A stretch of DNA of 64,000 bases from Echiichthys vipera (lineage: Eukaryota; Chordata; Actinopteri; Perciformes; Trachinidae), in contig OY829661.1 of the NCBI GenBank assembly GCA_963691815.1, positions 24,218,000 to 24,281,999 of the forward strand, written 5' to 3'. This document shows positions 46,619 to 57,930 of this stretch, piece after piece. Position numbers and translations under genes: made by a program. Each line of letters opens with the position of its first letter. Position 1 is the first letter of the stretch. Below the pieces are notes generated by a model that ran no database searches, was not told where the DNA came from, and saw nothing but the letters and a program-made list of their open reading frames with translations.

Positions 46619-46890
46619 AATTCCTTTATTAGTCCCGCGAATGGGGAAATTCAATTTTCACTCTATTATTTTTTTTTTTCATATTACACACACAAAATAC
46701 ACACACATGCTCAGACAGGACCTATATACATGCAACCAATGGAGAGATGTTAGAGCGAGGGGGCTGCCAGTGACCGGCGCCCTGAGCAGTTGGGGGTTCG
46801 GTGCCTTGCTCAACAGCACCTCGGCAGTGCCCAGGAGATGAACTGGCACCTCTCCAGCCACCAGTCCACGCTCCATTTATGGTCCACACG
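46619..46890 (-). mobile_element. tRNA-derived SINE, copy 3
   Basis: TTCCTTTATTAGTCCCGCGA then GGGGAAATTCAATTTTCACTC, GACAGGACCTATATACATGC, GGGGGTTCGGTGCCTTGCTC and CACCTCGGCAGTGCCCAGG match the 28.4-kb copy closely. It ends at TGGTCCACAC without the tRNA-like head, i.e. truncated at the 5' end of the minus-strand element. It lies about 0.35 kb upstream of the btf3 promoter. Confidence 0.75.
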
Positions 46891-46979
46891 TTTTGAGGGA
46901 TACTGGATTAAATTATTGCTTTTCCAAATAAAAATATTTGTCTGATTTAATTAATTTTTTCAAATTTTTTGACGGGTTT

Positions 46980-47525
46980 GAAACTGACTTTCTGCCACTT
47001 TCTGTTTACATTGTAGCAGTCAATAACTGCCGGCATTGAGGGTTGCCACGGTTGTCTGTTGTTTGGTGCAGCTACTGTAGGCTGGCACAGGTGAAATAGA
47101 GTTTGCCAATCCTGCAGCTGCGTTATTTTTCCCAGCAGCTGAGTGAGCGGAGACAGACAAAAACCAGAGTCAATATAGGCCAAGCATTCACTCCATGGAC
47201 TGAGATAAAGGAGTTCAACTGCATTAAAACGCACGCCGAAATGGCTACATTTCCCCTTGATCGGTATGCTTACTTTCATGTTTTCTTAGCTGTAACAGCT
47301 ACGGTAACGGTCAGTCAAACTCCTCTGCAATACTTGTTTTTATGGCGTGATTTGCCGGAGCGGACGGGTTCAAACAGGCTCAAACAGACTCCGGTCTCCT
47401 GCAGGCAACTGGGCAACAAACATGGCAACCCGGCTGCTGGAATTATTTTTTGTTGTTGCGACTACGATCTTGAGACACTAGATGGCGGTGTTCTGCTCAT
47501 TCTCCATATTCAACCTTTAATCTAT
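46980..47525. mobile_element. dispersed element, copy B (longer, inverted relative to copy A)
   Basis: GTTTACATTGTAGCAGTCAA and AACTGCCGGCATTGAGGGTTG at the left, and GTTGTTGCGACTACGATCTTG with CTAGATGGCGGTGTTCTGCTC at the right, are the reverse complement of the ends at 41515-41870. The 142-codon open frame across it (47103-47531) has no recognisable domain and seems incidental, though a decayed transposon protein cannot be excluded. Confidence 0.7.
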
Positions 47526-47829
47526 CAATAATTAGAATATAATAATAAAATATTCTGAAATGAGCCCTTCTGCATAATAAATACTTTTTGTACTTTAAGT
47601 ACATTTTGATGCTAATACTTTTGTACTTTTTGTAACATTTTGAATGTTGGACTTTTACTCCTAACAAAGAATTTTTACAGTGTGGTATTACTACTTTAAC
47701 TTAAGTAAAAGCTCTGAGTACTTCTTCCATCACTGATCAAATGTAAAGGTTTAACCAGGGAGCTATAGGTTGGGGTCTATGGATGCCCCAGAGACTAAAT
47801 TCAATTTGAATTGTTTAATGCATATTTAA

Positions 47830-48145
47830 ATATATATATATAAGCTGCAACTTGTTTATTTTCTATGATGAATATGTAAATATGTATGTTTTTATTTTGT
47901 GGTGTGTAAGTATACATATGCTACAAATAGTAATCGAAAGAGTTAAAGATATGATGTAAATATGAAACCATTAATTATGATTTATATTATAAAGTAATGA
48001 AAAAGGGGTGGGATTAAATAAGGTTTTTGATTCTTCTTATTCCTTTCTTATTCCTACCTTCAGACATGTTAAGTTAATATTGTGTTTTGTTCTTTTAGCT
48101 TTTTTATTTACATGTTTGAAATAAAGCATTCATTCATTCATACAG
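47830..48145 (+). mobile_element. LINE 3' UTR fragment with (CATT)n tail
   Basis: AAAAAGGGGTGGGATTAAATA, a T-rich block, then ATGTTTGAAATAAAGCATTC and three CATT repeats. This is the usual 3' end of a fish non-LTR element: AATAAA directly before a short tandem tail. No coding part remains. Confidence 0.55.
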
Positions 48146-50171
48146 ACCCCTAGAATGTGTTACAATCAGATGAAATCAAAATGACATTTGGCTTTGTTTA
48201 ACACCACAAATTAAATAATGATGTAATACATCCATTATGTACACCTTTTAATGATAAAAAGCATTCATTCTGATTAGACAACAAGCATGCCAGGCTATCC
48301 CCAAACAAGTCTGTGCAGCCCGAACCTCTGCTTATGTCACCTTTACCATTTGCTTCACTGCAAACATGGATCGCCTGAACATGATTCCTGGCATTTACCT
48401 GCAAAATGCTACTAAAATCGACATGTACAAACAGGAAGGGGTGTAAAATGAACACAAAGAAGCATGAAGTGACACACCAAACCACAGAGAGGTGTGTAAA
48501 TAATAACAGAAACAACCACAAACAGAAACAACCATAACGTCTGTGTGTCTTACTCCTGTGTGGTGGGGCCTTTTTGCATGTCTGTGCTCAGGGGCCCATT
48601 GTCTCATAATCCACCAATGACGCTTCCTTACTTAAGTAATTACTTTGCCAGATCTCTAAGAGGGTAATGCTTGAACTGTGACACATGCACAAGCACAATA
48701 TGCAGAGGTGTTTGAGATGGAGTGGAAAGTGAACTGATTGCTTGCTGAAGTAAGGATTGTACTTGTGTAGCCTATTTTCAGTGCTCTTCTGTCAGGTCAT
48801 TGTGATGTAATGCCAACTATAGAGCAACAACCCCCTGTTTTCCTTCCTGCAAACTGCAGAATTGGAAACAGGAGGTGTCCTCGAAGGACCTCAATGTGAG
48901 AGGTGTTAGTAGGTGGACACCTCCAGATGGTAGGGCCAGATACACAGTAAAAACAATGTGTCCTGCTGATTAGAAGCAATAGTATGACACCCTCGTCCTG
49001 TTCATACAGAAGTCCTCTGGGCTCCAGATATCATGGCTGATGGGATGATTATCAAAGGATCGAACCTTTTGTTCTATTCTGGGGATGACATAAACACTTT
49101 GCAAAGGGCTCTGGAATAACTTTTGTTGCATGCATTTTCGGCACAATATTCAGTTTAACTCTCCTCAAGTCTGTAAGCACCTCAAAGAGAAGACAGTTCA
49201 AAATCAAACCAATCTTCCCACTACTTTGCTTGCTTGTTTGGTAAAATAGTCCACTGCTGATCAAACAAAGCACAAGAGGCTCAGGCAGCTGATAATAATC
49301 CCTTTAGATAGATCTATAGTTTGTTACAAAGTTACAATAGACGTGGACATGTTAGGCACCTGTGGAGAAGTCAGAAGGCCCTTGCTGGGATCACACCAAC
49401 AAGTCCTCCAGGGTGGAGGACAGGTTGACACTACCGCTAAACCTCGAAACGTGCCTATGGGTCGTAATAAGCTCCTTGATCAAACGACCTATGTGGTCAT
49501 TTTTGGGTGGAGGACAGGCTTAGATCACACTCATTTTCAAACTCAGCCTGCAAAAGGCAAAAAAAGAAGATCCTTTTGCTCTATTCTCCATAAACCACCT
49601 AAGCACATCATATCCAGATGTGCACATGACACTAGTCTCCCCATCAAAAACTTACAGTATGTGACCGTTTCACCTTCTGTCCTTCAGTCTAGGTTCAACT
49701 ATTATGGTTTAAGTGGAAAGGTTTTGGTGAAAAAGTAAGAAGAGTGTGTGTGTGCGCGACGTGTTGGGTTAAACAGAGGGAAATGATATCAATGTAAACG
49801 CTCTCTCTAACTTCAAAAGGATGTATCACCTCGGATCATCTTTACTCCAGTAGATCCAGTGTGTGTTTGTCTTGCAACGTCATTGCATTCTGGTCCAGTG
49901 AGAGTGAGACACTAGAGAATCTGAGGGTGTCTGTTTCTGTTTGTGTGTGATGTAAGATGTCAGCCATACAGTGAGTCTAAAGAAGCAGTCTATCTTCGTT
50001 AATTAATTAAAATGACACATATGCATTGTTTTTATTTTTCCTAAACATATTGTGTAAAAAACAAACAGACTAAATAAATAATGAATGCATTTCCACTATA
50101 ATGCCCTTACAAACCATATGCATAATAATGAAGATGAGGTGATCACTTCTTTTTCCTGTTTTGTTTGTGTT

Positions 50172-50395
50172 ATTATCATACGCTTCCATATGAAGCACAT
50201 ATTTGCACAATAAATTGCACTCACCTCACACTCACATTAATACAATAGCATAAACCATACGCATGCTCTCTTTTAGACAACATAAAGTTTTAGGTAGGCA
50301 TACAGATACAATACATGCAAATACAGACACAAAGTCTAACTTAAATATATACATTTATACATATAAATGTATAATAACAGTTTCTTTTTCCAGCT
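50172..50395. repeat. direct repeat copy 1 (about 224 bp)
   Basis: ATTATCATACGCTTCCATATG through AATTGCACTCACCTCACAC, AGCATAAACCATACGCATG, ACACAAAGTCTAACTTAAAT and AACAGTTTCTTTTTCC. The same series returns at 50732 with scattered changes. Confidence 0.9.
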
Positions 50396-50731
50396 TTATT
50401 TATACCGAGGGAAATTATTGTTCAACAGTTTCAATACAAAGGTGAGAAAGGATCAGAGTGACTTTAAGCATAAAAACATTAATCAAATCAAAAGAAAGCT
50501 AACGTCAAATGAGTCAAACAATAACTAAGTGTGACAGAGTGCAAAAGACATTGTAGTTAAACGTAGGTTTATACAATATACAACAATACGCAGCGTGCAG
50601 TTTAGCAGCAGATTGAAATAAAATAAGTACAAACTGAATAAGTGATAAGGAGCGATAAGTGAAAACAGTGTTAAAGGTTTAGAAGCATTTCTTACTAAAC
50701 TAAGTGAAAGTACAACTGAATAAAGTGATGA

Positions 50732-50957
50732 ATTATCAGACGCTTCCATATGAAGCGAATATTTGCACAATATATTGCACTCACCTCACACTCACATTAA
50801 TAAAATAGCATAAACCATACGCATGTTCTCTTTTAGACAACAATAAACCTTTAGGCAAGCTTACAGGTACAACACATGCAAATACAGACACAAAGTCTAA
50901 CTTAAATATATGCATTTATAAATATAAATGCATAATAACAACAGTTTATTTTTCCTG
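50732..50957. repeat. direct repeat copy 2 (about 226 bp)
   Basis: ATTATCAGACGCTTCCATATG through ATTGCACTCACCTCACACTC, AGCATAAACCATACGCATG and ACACAAAGTCTAACTTAAAT to AACAACAGTTTATTTTTCC. The copies are 560 bases apart and about nine in ten bases agree, so this is a fairly recent local duplication or two insertions of one element. Confidence 0.9.
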
Positions 50958-51849
50958 TCGTGCAGTTTATGGACCTTTTTGATGTTTGTTGTCTCTGGCT
51001 CTAAATAAGGGTCTGACCTTTAATGTAGGCCTCATATTGTATCCATATTCTGCACAAAAATATGAACACTTTTATTACATGTTTGTGTCACGTTAAATGA
51101 CTCTTCGGAAACTGTTATTGTTTATTATTATTATTATTTATTAGAAAATGAAAAAAAATACAAATGTAAAAAAGACTTGCTTATACGAAAGTGTGGAGCC
51201 AGTCAGAGTTTGGTTAAGTAATAAAAAATAATATTTAAAAGTATAACAAGTGATAGCACAAACTGTAAGCTCAATATGGCACTACGGCAGTCCAGAGCCA
51301 TGTTATTTTTTAATATAAATATATATTAAATAAGATATTGAGAAACCCGACCACTGTCAAAGCGTTTGCGTTTGTCTCCTTCAAGTGCAAGAATTCAACC
51401 TGCAACACGTTTTGTCATTAGTTTTGCATTTCAAAGCATCCCCGTTAAATTGAAATGCAATTGTAAAATATTAAACTTTTTATTCAAACTATTTTTTATT
51501 TAATTTAACTCTGGATGAATGTGATAGTTTTCATGCAAAGCCTCCAGGCTCTTTCTTTTTCCTGCAGCACAGAACCTTTGCTGGTGCGGTACTTTGTCTC
51601 GCCTCTTCCATGTGATACACACTAATCCCATGCCCCGCAGACCCCTCTCTGACGGGCCGTGCTGGTGACACTCGGGGGGTTTAGTCAGAGCAGGAGGCCG
51701 AGCAGAGCAGAGCAGAGCAGGGATCGCGTTTAACCAGCTAAGTGCTTTCTTTCTGGGTAGCGTACGCGCCGCGGCACGGAACAGGCACCCTCGGATCGCA
51801 GAGGGGGAATTTAGAAACACTTGAGACGCGGTTTACCACACATGCGACG

Positions 51850-51850
<1 letters not shown>

Positions 51851-51882
<32 letters not shown>

Positions 51883-51910
51883 GCCGCTGCTGCTGCCGCT
51901 GCTGCTGCTG
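51851..51910. repeat. (CTG)n trinucleotide repeat with CCG interruptions
   Basis: About 20 triplets of CTG/CCG in a locally GC-rich segment. One frame would read poly-alanine, but the surrounding open frame has no homology and no splice sites, so I treat it as non-coding. Confidence 0.9.
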
Positions 51911-52430
51911 GATGTGTCGTGATGCTGGCTCAATTTTCTGATAGTGTCACTCACATCAGGCTCAAATTGAATAGTTCTGGCTCTGCAAACTTCACTTATT
52001 TAAATTCAAATAGGCTCATTTTGATTTGGAGCAGCTCGTGTCCTAACTGAACTAACTTTTCGGACATGTTCGTGAACCATTGTATTTTGGTTTCTGCTGG
52101 AGAAATAAAGCGTCCAACTGAGCAAAATCCATGTGGTGCTTTTTTAAAAAAGTGGCGTTTTAACTTCTTTATTGGTTAAGTTTGAAAAAACCACAATGGA
52201 GTCTTTTAAAACATCATTGGTTGAGTAGAGGCTGACGCAGATCCACGCGCAATTCACACGGACTGCTTATTGATTATTGTGCTTATGATAAGTGATGACG
52301 CAAACCTATTGGATTCAAACAATAACAGTTACTCTGCAACAGTTACTCCGTGTCTGCATTTGTGAGCGGCACTGATTCACTTTAATAATAAATACAACGC
52401 TATTAACTGAATTATTAAGTAAGTCTGATA

Positions 52431-52434
52431 GTGT

Positions 52435-52492
<58 letters not shown>
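52431..52492. repeat. (GT)n microsatellite
   Basis: About 60 bases of GT with one GA interruption. Confidence 0.95.
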
Positions 52493-52494
<2 letters not shown>

Positions 52495-52864
52495 CTTGTA
52501 GAGGTTTTTCATCAGATTGTATTTTATCCATAGATTAAAAATGAATTGATTATAATTATATCTATATATCATTAATAGATGTAGAGTATACTGAGTTTCT
52601 TAAATGTGATAGTGCAGACTAGTGTGTTATTTCAAACTGAAGTGATGATTAATATATAAAATACAGCCCTGCCTGCATGGGTTCATATAAAGGGACATAA
52701 CAGTGTTAGCAGAAATTACAGAAAACATTATTTTATTATTATTTTTCACCTCAAAAGGTTTCTCATTAAATTAACAGCGTTTGCATGTAAAATATTTATT
52801 ATTTATTATTATTTAGAGCTCAGTTTCATTTAGAGCTTTATTATGATAGGTCTGATAAACTCTG

Positions 52865-53024
<160 letters not shown>

Positions 53025-53839
53025 CTGTAGCAGTTTTGAACTTTTATGAGCCATAAATCCAGAAATGTGTGAACTGTGACGCGGGTTCAACACTAGATGG
53101 CGCCGCTCCAATGGGAACCTCTGAGAAGTGACTGCAGGGCCTCACAGTCACAGTAACACATCCATCACCCTGGAATAAAGTCATCCCAACCTTATGAATA
53201 GAGTTTTATTAGAAGTATAAATGTTGTTTGTTGTTAGTCGCATTTGTGAAAACGGGCTCCTCTGTTTAGAACAGAAAAGGTGGAAGTAAAAGTTTGTTAA
53301 AGCTCTTATTACTATTGTTATTGTTATTTGATGAGACCCAGCCGAGTTGGATGTTTGGTAAATATGCTCGCTTTGTTTCAAGTGTTTTTGCACAAAATAA
53401 AACACATCAAAAAATAGGAGCACGTGCTGTTTTTTCCAAAAGGAAACCACTTGGAAAAATAATCATCAGCCGACCATAGAAACAGTCACATTTAAAGTGA
53501 AATGAACGAATTAAATCAAAGTAAAATATCCTCCACATTCATACTGAGTTACCTCACTTTTACTCATCTAATGAGTGTGAAACGTGGAGCTACCGATACA
53601 CACAAGTGTTTGAGCTCCTCGGGTTTTATTTAGGATCTATTTTAATATAGATCTAGACAATTATATTATGTACTATAATGCATTTTGCTGAACTTCTCTT
53701 AACTTTTATTTTAAATCACCATTTTTTTTCTTTTATGTGATCAACCTGTAAGAATTTTTCACACCAATTTAAAATATTCACCCCATCCTCCTAATTTCTC
53801 CTAACCCTACAAATGAAATAAGATGAATATAAATTGTCT

Positions 53840-53840
<1 letters not shown>

Positions 53841-53934
<94 letters not shown>

Positions 53935-53935
53935 G
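53841..53935. repeat. interrupted (CA)n microsatellite
   Basis: CA array with CAGACA and two ATATAC interruptions, 1.05 kb upstream of the foxd1 start codon. Confidence 0.95.
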
Positions 53936-54598
53936 GCACCATGCTTCCAGACGCACGGCAGAGGCCTTATATGTGGGGCTTGCATGCTCTGCGTGACCCG
54001 TGACTGATTCGAGTTAACAGCTGACTCTTTTCCATTACAAATGGCTCGCGGATAATCTAGATAACTACCGGATCACGCAAACGGAGCTGCCTCTGGTATA
54101 GGCCGACGCCGCCAGTCTTCGGCACTTCGTTTCAGAAGCCATTCACAGTAAACATCCCGGGTTAAAATTCAATTTTAAATTCAAGCAGAAACCTTTTTTT
54201 TTTTTTCACCCAGAGTATTTTGACGCATCGTTTCTGCGCATTAAAAATGTGCGTGCGCGCCCTCAATGCGCGCGTAAATGAATAAAACGCTTGTCAAGAT
54301 ATCCGCTTCGAACTCAGCAATGCCCATACCAGTAATTACACTCTCCTGAAGATTTGTTTTTAATCTCCCAACATCTATTTTTGCGCGAAACGCTAAAGCT
54401 TCAGATTAATGCGGACTACAGGCCACCGGCACTGACCACTAAAAAGGATGCAGGCCACACCAAACTTTTTCCCCCTTTTTTTTCTTTAAACCACTCAGTT
54501 AATTTTCAAAGACCTTTTGTGTTATTTAATTTTTTCTCTCTCTTTTCATTTGCCCCGGTGACGTTTCCTCCCCGTGTGCCATGTGATCAGGGCGGCGG

Positions 54599-54606
54599 TA
54601 TAAATA
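54599..54606 (+). promoter_or_regulatory. foxd1: foxd1 TATA box
   Basis: TATAAATA in GGCGGTATAAATACCGGG lies 298 bases before the foxd1 ATG. It predicts a transcription start near 54630 and a 5' UTR of about 265 bases. Just upstream are CCCCGGTGACGTTTCC (CRE-like half site) and CCATGTGATCAG (E-box-like CATGTG). Confidence 0.65.
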
Positions 54607-54896
54607 CCGGGAGAAGATCCGCCCCCTCTGTGATTCAGGTTTGGCCCCGTTTGCAGGTTCCCCGGCGCATTTTCTCTGTCTGGCATCAACGGGACCGGTC
54701 GTTAGCCAGCGTTATAACCCCCCGAAAACATATGGAAATAGCGAGAAAACAGGGGGACATCTCTCACCGACGGCGACACGTGCACCTCTCCTCTCCCCCT
54801 CCTCATATGAGTTTCTGAAGAGGGAGGGCAGGGCGGCTTCTGCATCTCATCGTCTTCCTCATCTGGCGTCGGAGGGCACAGCCGTGTGTGTGAGCC

Positions 54897-55958
54897 ATGA
54901 CTCTGAGCTCAGAGATGTCGGATGCCTCCATCCTTTCGGAAGAGACCGACATAGACGTGGTCGGCGAAGGGGAGGATGGAGACAACCAGACGCGCTCCTA
55001 CGTGGACGAGGTGGCACAGATGCACGACGGCATCCTCCTGGACGGCTCTCCTCCTCCGCCGTGCCTGGACAGCTCCACCTCCTCAAGGGATACCTACAAG
55101 CCGGTGGGCAAGAACACCCTGGTGAAGCCCCCTTACTCCTACATCGCCTTAATCACCATGGCCATCCTGCAGAGTCCCAAAAAGAGGCTCACTCTCAGCG
55201 AGATCTGCGACTTCATCAGCAACCGTTTCCCGTACTACAGGGAGAAGTTCCCGGCCTGGCAGAACTCCATCAGACACAACTTGTCCCTCAATGACTGCTT
55301 CGTGAAGATACCGAGGGAGCCTGGGAACCCCGGGAAGGGCAACTACTGGACCTTAGACCCGGAGTCGGCTGATATGTTTGACAACGGGAGCTTTCTGAGG
55401 CGGAGGAAGCGCTTCAAGCGGCAGCAGGCGCAGGACTTGCTGCGGGAACACAGCGGTTTTCTCCCCGCAGCCGCTGCGTATGGGTACGGACCGTACGGCT
55501 GCGGAGGATACGGCATCCAGCTCCAGTCGTACCACACACACTCTGCACTTTTTGCGTTTCAGCAGCAGCAGCAGCAGCAGCAACATCAGCACTCCAGGCA
55601 TTCACATTCACACACGGGAACCATTATCCCCGCACCGTCTTTGATGCCCACCACCACGGACTTAGCCAGGAGTAGGTTTTATCCCCAGCTCAGCTCCAGC
55701 CTGGGCTCGGCCAGCGTGCAGGCTGCAGTCCCGGTGCAGAAGTCCAGCTCTCCGGTGCAGCGGTCTCCCTTCTCCATAGAGAGTATCATCGGGGGGTCAC
55801 TGAGCCCCTCCAGGACTTCTCCGGCCGTTATCCCGGTCTTACCGTCCTCCTTGGGGCCTGCAGCGGGCAGCCAGCCGCAGAGCGTGCACCCCGGAGCTGT
55901 TTTACACCCGGTAGAAAACTTTCCGAGCAGAGTTGTCAGCGGCACTAGCGACTGTTAA
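54897..55958 (+). CDS. foxd1: forkhead box protein D1
   Basis: Single-exon gene of 353 codons, as usual for FoxD genes. It opens MTLSSEMSDASILSEETDID, the conserved acidic FoxD1 N-terminus. The forkhead domain is at about residues 75-172 (KPPYSYIALITMAILQSPKK; recognition helix WQNSIRHNLSLNDCFVKIPR; wing NPGKGNYWTLDPESADMFDN; basic RRRKRFKRQ). Residues 222-240 hold a Q8 tract and a His/Ser-rich run. FSIESIIGG at 292-300 is an Eh1-type motif that recruits Groucho/TLE corepressors. The C-terminus VENFPSRVVSGTSDC parallels the human VENF end. FoxD1 is a nuclear DNA-binding regulator in ventrotemporal retina and kidney stroma. It is shorter than human FOXD1, which has long Ala/Gly expansions. A TATA box lies at 54599. 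Linkage to btf3 supports foxd1 over other FoxD paralogues. Confidence 0.95.
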   Translation: MTLSSEMSDASILSEETDIDVVGEGEDGDNQTRSYVDEVAQMHDGILLDGSPPPPCLDSSTSSRDTYKPVGKNTLVKPPYSYIALITMAILQSPKKRLTLSEICDFISNRFPYYREKFPAWQNSIRHNLSLNDCFVKIPREPGNPGKGNYWTLDPESADMFDNGSFLRRRKRFKRQQAQDLLREHSGFLPAAAAYGYGPYGCGGYGIQLQSYHTHSALFAFQQQQQQQQHQHSRHSHSHTGTIIPAPSLMPTTTDLARSRFYPQLSSSLGSASVQAAVPVQKSSSPVQRSPFSIESIIGGSLSPSRTSPAVIPVLPSSLGPAAGSQPQSVHPGAVLHPVENFPSRVVSGTSDC

Positions 55959-56555
55959 ATGTCTTAACAAGAAACTTTTCCAAGACACTAAAAAAAAAAA
56001 GAAACAGCGTGAAAAACAAAAAACGCCCCTCTTTGAAGGTAGGATTATTTTTGTATGTTTGTTTGATAGCACGCAGCTGAATAATGGACATAAGAAAAAC
56101 ACTATTTGTGCCTCTATTCATGCTGTTTGAAAATATATATTTATGTTATTTTTCTTCTCGGTGTGAATCAGACTTTTGACCACGACCCTCTCCTTGTATT
56201 TCCCCCATGAGTTCATTCGTTCCAGTCACTGTTTTTAGGGCGTCTCAGGATAACGACTTAACGGACAGCTTATAAATCACCACATGTTTTTGAAGATAGG
56301 CTAATAATGTATTCGTGTCAAACACACCCATGTTTTTCTATAGGTTTGGAAAAAAATCAAAACTTTTTTAAATGGTTTTGATTTGAACTTTGTATTAAAA
56401 AGAACAACAACACAGAGCAAAGTCATACATTTATAATAATAATAATAATAATAATATGCAGTGTGTGTTTATTTCAGTCATGAAACATTGTACATTTTTG
56501 GCAAGTATTGTGTAATTGAAGTGTGATATTTTTACACAGTTTGTTTTTCAACAAG

Positions 56556-56561
56556 AATAAA
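56556..56561 (+). other. foxd1: foxd1 polyadenylation signal
   Basis: AATAAA about 600 bases after the stop, followed within 15 bases by an A-run. It is the first canonical signal downstream and fits the 3' UTR length of this gene type. Confidence 0.55.
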
Positions 56562-57779
56562 TTTCGTTTTACAAAAAAAAAAGCTAATTTGTTTGGAAAT
56601 ACATTTATTAAAAAGCACTGTGCCTCTACTGCTACTCCAAGGTTTATGCTTAGGACGAAATTAGGCTCAATATTGTTGCCAAAAAACTCAAGTTGCAGGG
56701 TTATTCGTGATCTTTTCTTCCATTTGAATTGTGCTTATTAAGCAGCTGATACAGTAACAGCAACTTGAACAGGCTGTGGGAGCATCTGTGACTCTGAGTG
56801 GGGGTTGGAACCAGTTTTCATTTCAGAAAACCATAAAAAAAAATCTATTTATTTGTTGCATTTGTTCATGTGATCAAACAGTTTGCTCAGATCAGACGTT
56901 TCATACAGTCTATACGGTGGGTTCGGGGATGCTGCACGCTGTTTACTGTCCGTGCTGCACACTGTTGGACATGCGCACACGGGGCCTGCGTGTCCATCTG
57001 ACCTCTCTCACACTCATCCTCGTAATTACGGTGAGCGGACAGAAAGGTGTCAGCGGGGTGAGACAGGGGCTGTGTTTTGCCTGCTTCAGGTCGGTGATTA
57101 CACCGGTGCTGATGTCGACAGCTGGGCACCTCTTGAGAAAACACTCCTCGTGTAATATTTCATTATGTGCTCTTATTTGACACACTTTTTATTTCCCCCC
57201 CAGAGAAAATGAAATGTTTGGAGTCTCGCTCGGGTGTGCCACGGGGCCAACAGAGCTCGTGTGCAGAGATGTAGTGGAAGCTCAAACCACCTTAATCCAC
57301 TCATCATTTTTAGTGTTTACTCACCTTTACTTTGCCCCCGTATAGGAAAGGCCATATCTTTTGTACTGTGTTGACACGAAAAGCCAAATAGACGTGCCAT
57401 TTTTTTTACGCAGGAGATAATTACGCACCATAAAGACGTGGATTTTAAAACTATTAACAAACATTATGGATTTCCACAATACATTTCAGTCCTAAGCAGG
57501 TGCTGGAGCTGCAGAGCCCCGACTCCTGTGCGATGCTGCATGTGTTGTGTCAGACCCCCTTTTTATGTTTGAATATTTCACGAGCTCTGTAGTAGCCCAT
57601 ACTGTACAGCCGCGCTGCTTCCGTGACTGGATGTGTGCGCCCGTCGTCTGCGTGTGTCTGCATCCCCTGATTCAAAGCAACGTGTGTGTGTAGTAGATAG
57701 CTAAATTGGTGCAGCGCTTAGAGCCAGTTCACTAGGCCACGGGAGGACAGCTATTGCGTGATGATGTAACACGCAACCA

Positions 57780-57930
<151 letters not shown>

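Noticed and set aside
47103..47531. 142-codon open frame
   Set aside because: It lies almost wholly inside a dispersed element that also occurs at 41.5 kb, where the frame is not kept.
49343..49738. 131-codon plus-strand open frame
   Set aside because: No recognisable domain, no promoter, splice or polyadenylation context; length is within chance for the local composition.
50172..50957. CRISPR-like array
   Set aside because: Only two long copies with different spacing and no short regular repeat-spacer pattern; the host is a vertebrate.
51742..52050. Poly-alanine protein from the CTG repeat
   Set aside because: The frame exists only because of the triplet repeat; no conserved flanking residues or splice signals.
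54641..55294. 217-codon open frame overlapping the start of foxd1
   Set aside because: It is the +2 frame of foxd1 DNA; the GC-rich coding sequence keeps it open. The foxd1 frame has full forkhead homology.
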